The notes beneath the pieces were generated by a model, which was given only the letters and a program-made list of their open reading frames with translations, was not told the origin of the DNA and did not search any database. From contig CAWGFN010000001.1 of the NCBI GenBank assembly GCA_963821885.1, positions 780,140-844,139 on the forward strand: a DNA stretch of 64,000 bases, in the 5' to 3' direction. Source of the DNA: Oleiagrimonas sp963821885. Lineage in GTDB: Bacteria > Pseudomonadota > Gammaproteobacteria > Xanthomonadales > Rhodanobacteraceae. Numbering within the stretch: position 1 is the stretch's first letter; every line of letters starts with the position of its first letter. The position numbers were made by a program, and so were the translations under genes. Positions 62,077 through 64,000 of this stretch are shown here, piece after piece.

Positions 62077-62262
62077 TTACTTCTTCTCGCCCAGCACGAA
62101 CTTCGTGCGGGCGATATCGCGCCGAACGCGGCGCAACTGATGCGGCTGGGAAAGCTGGCCCGAACCCTTCTGCATGCGCAGGTTCAACTGCTCCTTGCGC
62201 AGCTCGAGCAGGTGCTCCTTGAGCTCCTCGGCCGATTTTTCACGAATGTCGTTGATAGCCAT
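62077..62262 (-). CDS. rpmC: Ribosomal protein uL29
   Basis: 61 residues, two helices (INDIREKSAEELKEHLLELRKEQLNLRMQ in pieces; RRVRRDIARTKFVL). ATG 62262 overlaps the rplP stop by one base (TGATG); a GTG one codon earlier is possible. Confidence 0.95.
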   Translation of the reverse strand: MAINDIREKSAEELKEHLLELRKEQLNLRMQKGSGQLSQPHQLRRVRRDIARTKFVLGEKK

Positions 62263-62675
62263 CACATCACCGCCCTGGTCACGAACTGGGTCTGCACGGA
62301 AAGCTTGGCAGCCGCCAGACGGAAGGCTTCGCGAGCGGTCTGCTCGTCCACGCCCTCGATTTCATAAAGCATGCGGCCCGGCTGGATCGGAGCGACCCAG
62401 AACTCGACATTGCCCTTGCCCGAACCCATACGCACTTCGATGGGCTTCTTGGTGATGGGCTTGTCCGGGAACACGCGGATCCACAGCTTGCCGCCACGCT
62501 TGACGTAACGCGTGATGGTACGACGCGCAGCCTCGATCTGACGCGCGGTGAGCTGGCCACGGCTGGTCGCCTTCAGGCCGAACTCGCCGAAGCTGACGAG
62601 GTTGGAGTTCTGACTCAGACCGCGGTTGCGGCCCTTGTGCATCTTGCGGAATTTGGTTCGCTTGGGTTGCAGCAT
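62262..62675 (-). CDS. rplP: Ribosomal protein uL16
   Basis: 137 residues (MLQPKRTKFRKMHKGRNRG start; GKGNVEFWVAPIQPGRMLYEI), positioned by the A site. The arginine whose hydroxylation is known in E. coli (Arg81, in the MGSGKG segment area) was not checked in detail. Confidence 0.97.
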   Translation of the reverse strand: MLQPKRTKFRKMHKGRNRGLSQNSNLVSFGEFGLKATSRGQLTARQIEAARRTITRYVKRGGKLWIRVFPDKPITKKPIEVRMGSGKGNVEFWVAPIQPGRMLYEIEGVDEQTAREAFRLAAAKLSVQTQFVTRAVM

Positions 62676-62686
62676 GACGTCACTCC

Positions 62687-63400
62687 TTACTTCGCAGCCC
62701 GAGCGCGGCGGCCTTCACCGCCTTCGCGACGACCGGACGGCTTCTCTTCACTGGTCTCTTCGGCAGACTCCAGATCGAAGATCTCGCCCTTGTAGACCCA
62801 GCACTTGATGCCGATCACGCCATAGGTGGTGTGCGCCTCGGCAAAGCCGTAGTCGATGTCCGCACGCAGGGTATGCAGCGGCACGCGGCCCTCGCGGCTC
62901 CACTCCGAACGCGCGATCTCGGCGCCGTTCAGGCGGCCGGCGACATGCACCTTGATGCCCAGCGCGCCCAGGCGCATCGCATTGCCCACGGCGCGGCGCA
63001 TGGCGCGACGGAACATGATGCGGCGCTCGAGCTGGCTGGCGATCGACTCGGCGACCAGCTGCGCGTCCAGCTCCGGCTTGCGCACTTCGCTGACGTTGAT
63101 GTGGGTGGGAACACCCATCACCTTGGTCACCTCGTTGCGCAGCTTCTCGATGTCCTCGCCCTTCTTGCCGATCACCACGCCCGGACGGGCGGTATGGATG
63201 GTGATGCGGGCATTGTTGGCGGGGCGCTCGATCTGGATGCGCGAGACACCAGCCTGCTTGAGCTTGTCCTTCAGAAGCTCGCGGACCTTCAGGTCAGCAG
63301 CCAGGTACTCGGCATAATGGCCCTTGTTGGCGTACCACTTGGAATTCCAGTCCTTGGAAATACCGAGGCGGATGCCGGTGGGATGTACTTTATGACCCAT
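62687..63400 (-). CDS. rpsC: Ribosomal protein uS3
   Basis: 237 residues (MGHKVHPTGIRLGISKDWNS start), with the KH domain (GVVIGKKGEDIEKLRNEV) and C-terminal domain (GALGIKVHVAGRLNGAEIAR). It lines the mRNA entry. The C-terminal tail after TSEEKPSGRREGG is basic and disordered. Confidence 0.98.
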   Translation of the reverse strand: MGHKVHPTGIRLGISKDWNSKWYANKGHYAEYLAADLKVRELLKDKLKQAGVSRIQIERPANNARITIHTARPGVVIGKKGEDIEKLRNEVTKVMGVPTHINVSEVRKPELDAQLVAESIASQLERRIMFRRAMRRAVGNAMRLGALGIKVHVAGRLNGAEIARSEWSREGRVPLHTLRADIDYGFAEAHTTYGVIGIKCWVYKGEIFDLESAEETSEEKPSGRREGGEGRRARAAK

Positions 63401-63415
63401 CGTTTACGTCCTCGC

Positions 63416-63763
63416 TCAGTCGCCGACAACGACAGTGATATGGCTGGTGCGACGCAGGATGCGCGAACCGCGGCCCTTGGCCCGGGCGTGCATGCGCTTC
63501 ATCGTCGGACCCTCGTCCACGTAGATTCGAGCCACCTTCAGCTCGTCGACATCGGCGCCGAGGTTGTTCTCGGCGTTGGCGACGGCGGACAGCAGCACCT
63601 TGCGCACCAGGTGCGCGGCCTTCTTGTTGGTGTACTCGAGCACGCCATCGGCCTGCCCGACGGGCATGCCGCGGACCATGTCGGCCACCAGGCGCACCTT
63701 CTGCGCCGAGATACGCGCACTGCGCAGGATCGCTTTGGCTTCCATCGTGCTATCCATCGTCAT
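63416..63763 (-). CDS. rplV: Ribosomal protein uL22
   Basis: 115 residues; the long loop that lines the exit tunnel is KGRGSRILRRTSHITVVV. Three in-frame ATGs occur; ATG 63763 is chosen since it overlaps the rpsS stop (ATGA), giving an extra MTMDST ahead of MEAKAILRSARIS. Confidence 0.95.
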   Translation of the reverse strand: MTMDSTMEAKAILRSARISAQKVRLVADMVRGMPVGQADGVLEYTNKKAAHLVRKVLLSAVANAENNLGADVDELKVARIYVDEGPTMKRMHARAKGRGSRILRRTSHITVVVGD

Positions 63764-64000
63764 TTCGACTTCTTGTCGCCGGAATGGCCCTTGAAGGTGC
63801 GCGTCACCGCGAACTCGCCGAGCTTGTGCCCGACCATGTTCTCGTTGATGAGCACCGGGACATGCTGGCGACCATTGTGAATGGCAATGGTCAGGCCGAC
63901 CATTTCCGGCAGGACCATCGAACGACGCGACCAGGTCTTGATCGGGCGCCGATTGTTGGCGGCGGAGGCAACCTCCACCTTCTTCAGCAGGTGCAGGTCG
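63760..64000 (-). CDS. rpsS: Ribosomal protein uS19, 5' end outside the window
   Basis: The last 80 codons are present, reading LHLLKKVEVASAANNRRPIKTW to GHSGDKKSK; about ten residues of the N-terminus are beyond the edge. The S10 operon continues outside. The stop overlaps the rplV start. Confidence 0.96.
   Translation of the reverse strand, partial: DLHLLKKVEVASAANNRRPIKTWSRRSMVLPEMVGLTIAIHNGRQHVPVLINENMVGHKLGEFAVTRTFKGHSGDKKSK

Overview
The window is GC-rich, densely coding chromosomal DNA whose protein families and gene order point to a gammaproteobacterium of the Xanthomonadaceae (Lysobacter, Luteimonas or Pseudoxanthomonas type). The clues are the block purA-DUF2065-hflC-hflK-hflX-hfq-miaA, an S46 dipeptidyl-peptidase, class II DAHP synthase, and an S10/spc/alpha ribosomal block without rpmJ. 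The species cannot be named from the sequence alone. No tRNA, rRNA, insertion sequence, prophage or CRISPR array was seen.

Layout. 1-1.8 kb: a type I modification gene (hsdM, cut by the window edge) and an mrr-type restriction gene, both carrying single-base frameshifts. 1.9-9.2 kb: purA, DUF2065, hflC, hflK, hflX (apparently with a CTG start), hfq, miaA, with intergenic REP palindromes and 24-nt tandem repeats. 9.5-14.2 kb: an S46 peptidase facing tdh-kbl. 14.6-16.4 kb: a YbaK-type deacylase and a DUF2254 membrane protein. 16.6-23.3 kb: a tightly coupled seven-gene operon for membrane fatty-acid modification (desaturase, flavin oxidoreductase, DUF1365, Cfa, DUF2878, DUF1295, second Cfa-like methyltransferase). 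23.4-34.8 kb: OmpA, prpD, a terC gene behind a yybP-ykoY (Mn2+) riboswitch, a frameshifted fadH behind a CAAAC-N4-GTTTG palindrome, a glutathione transferase, UspA, a K+ channel, prpC, prpB and two periplasmic peroxiredoxins. 35.0-38.0 kb: a four-gene operon under a textbook Fur box (outer membrane protein, FMN-binding protein, ApbE flavin transferase, histidine-rich membrane protein), probably an iron-responsive flavin redox system. 38.0-52.7 kb: mdh, an aminotransferase, YeaQ, cyclophilin, typA, a propeller-GGDEF diguanylate cyclase, DUF71, a Mug-like glycosylase, an amidase, a HExxH membrane protein, class II DAHP synthase and dsbB. 52.8-64.0 kb: the ribosomal block from rplQ back to rpsS, on the minus strand.

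Themes. Several loci handle metals and redox stress: the Fur-controlled flavin operon, Mn-riboswitch terC, and tandem peroxiredoxins. Fatty-acid metabolism appears as synthesis-side modification (16.6-23.3 kb), degradation of unsaturated acyl-CoA (fadH) and propionyl-CoA use by the methylcitrate cycle (prpB, prpC, prpD).

Caution. At least six one-base frameshifts break otherwise well-conserved genes in the first 34 kb and none were noticed after that. They may be assembly errors or real lesions; the sequence alone cannot decide.
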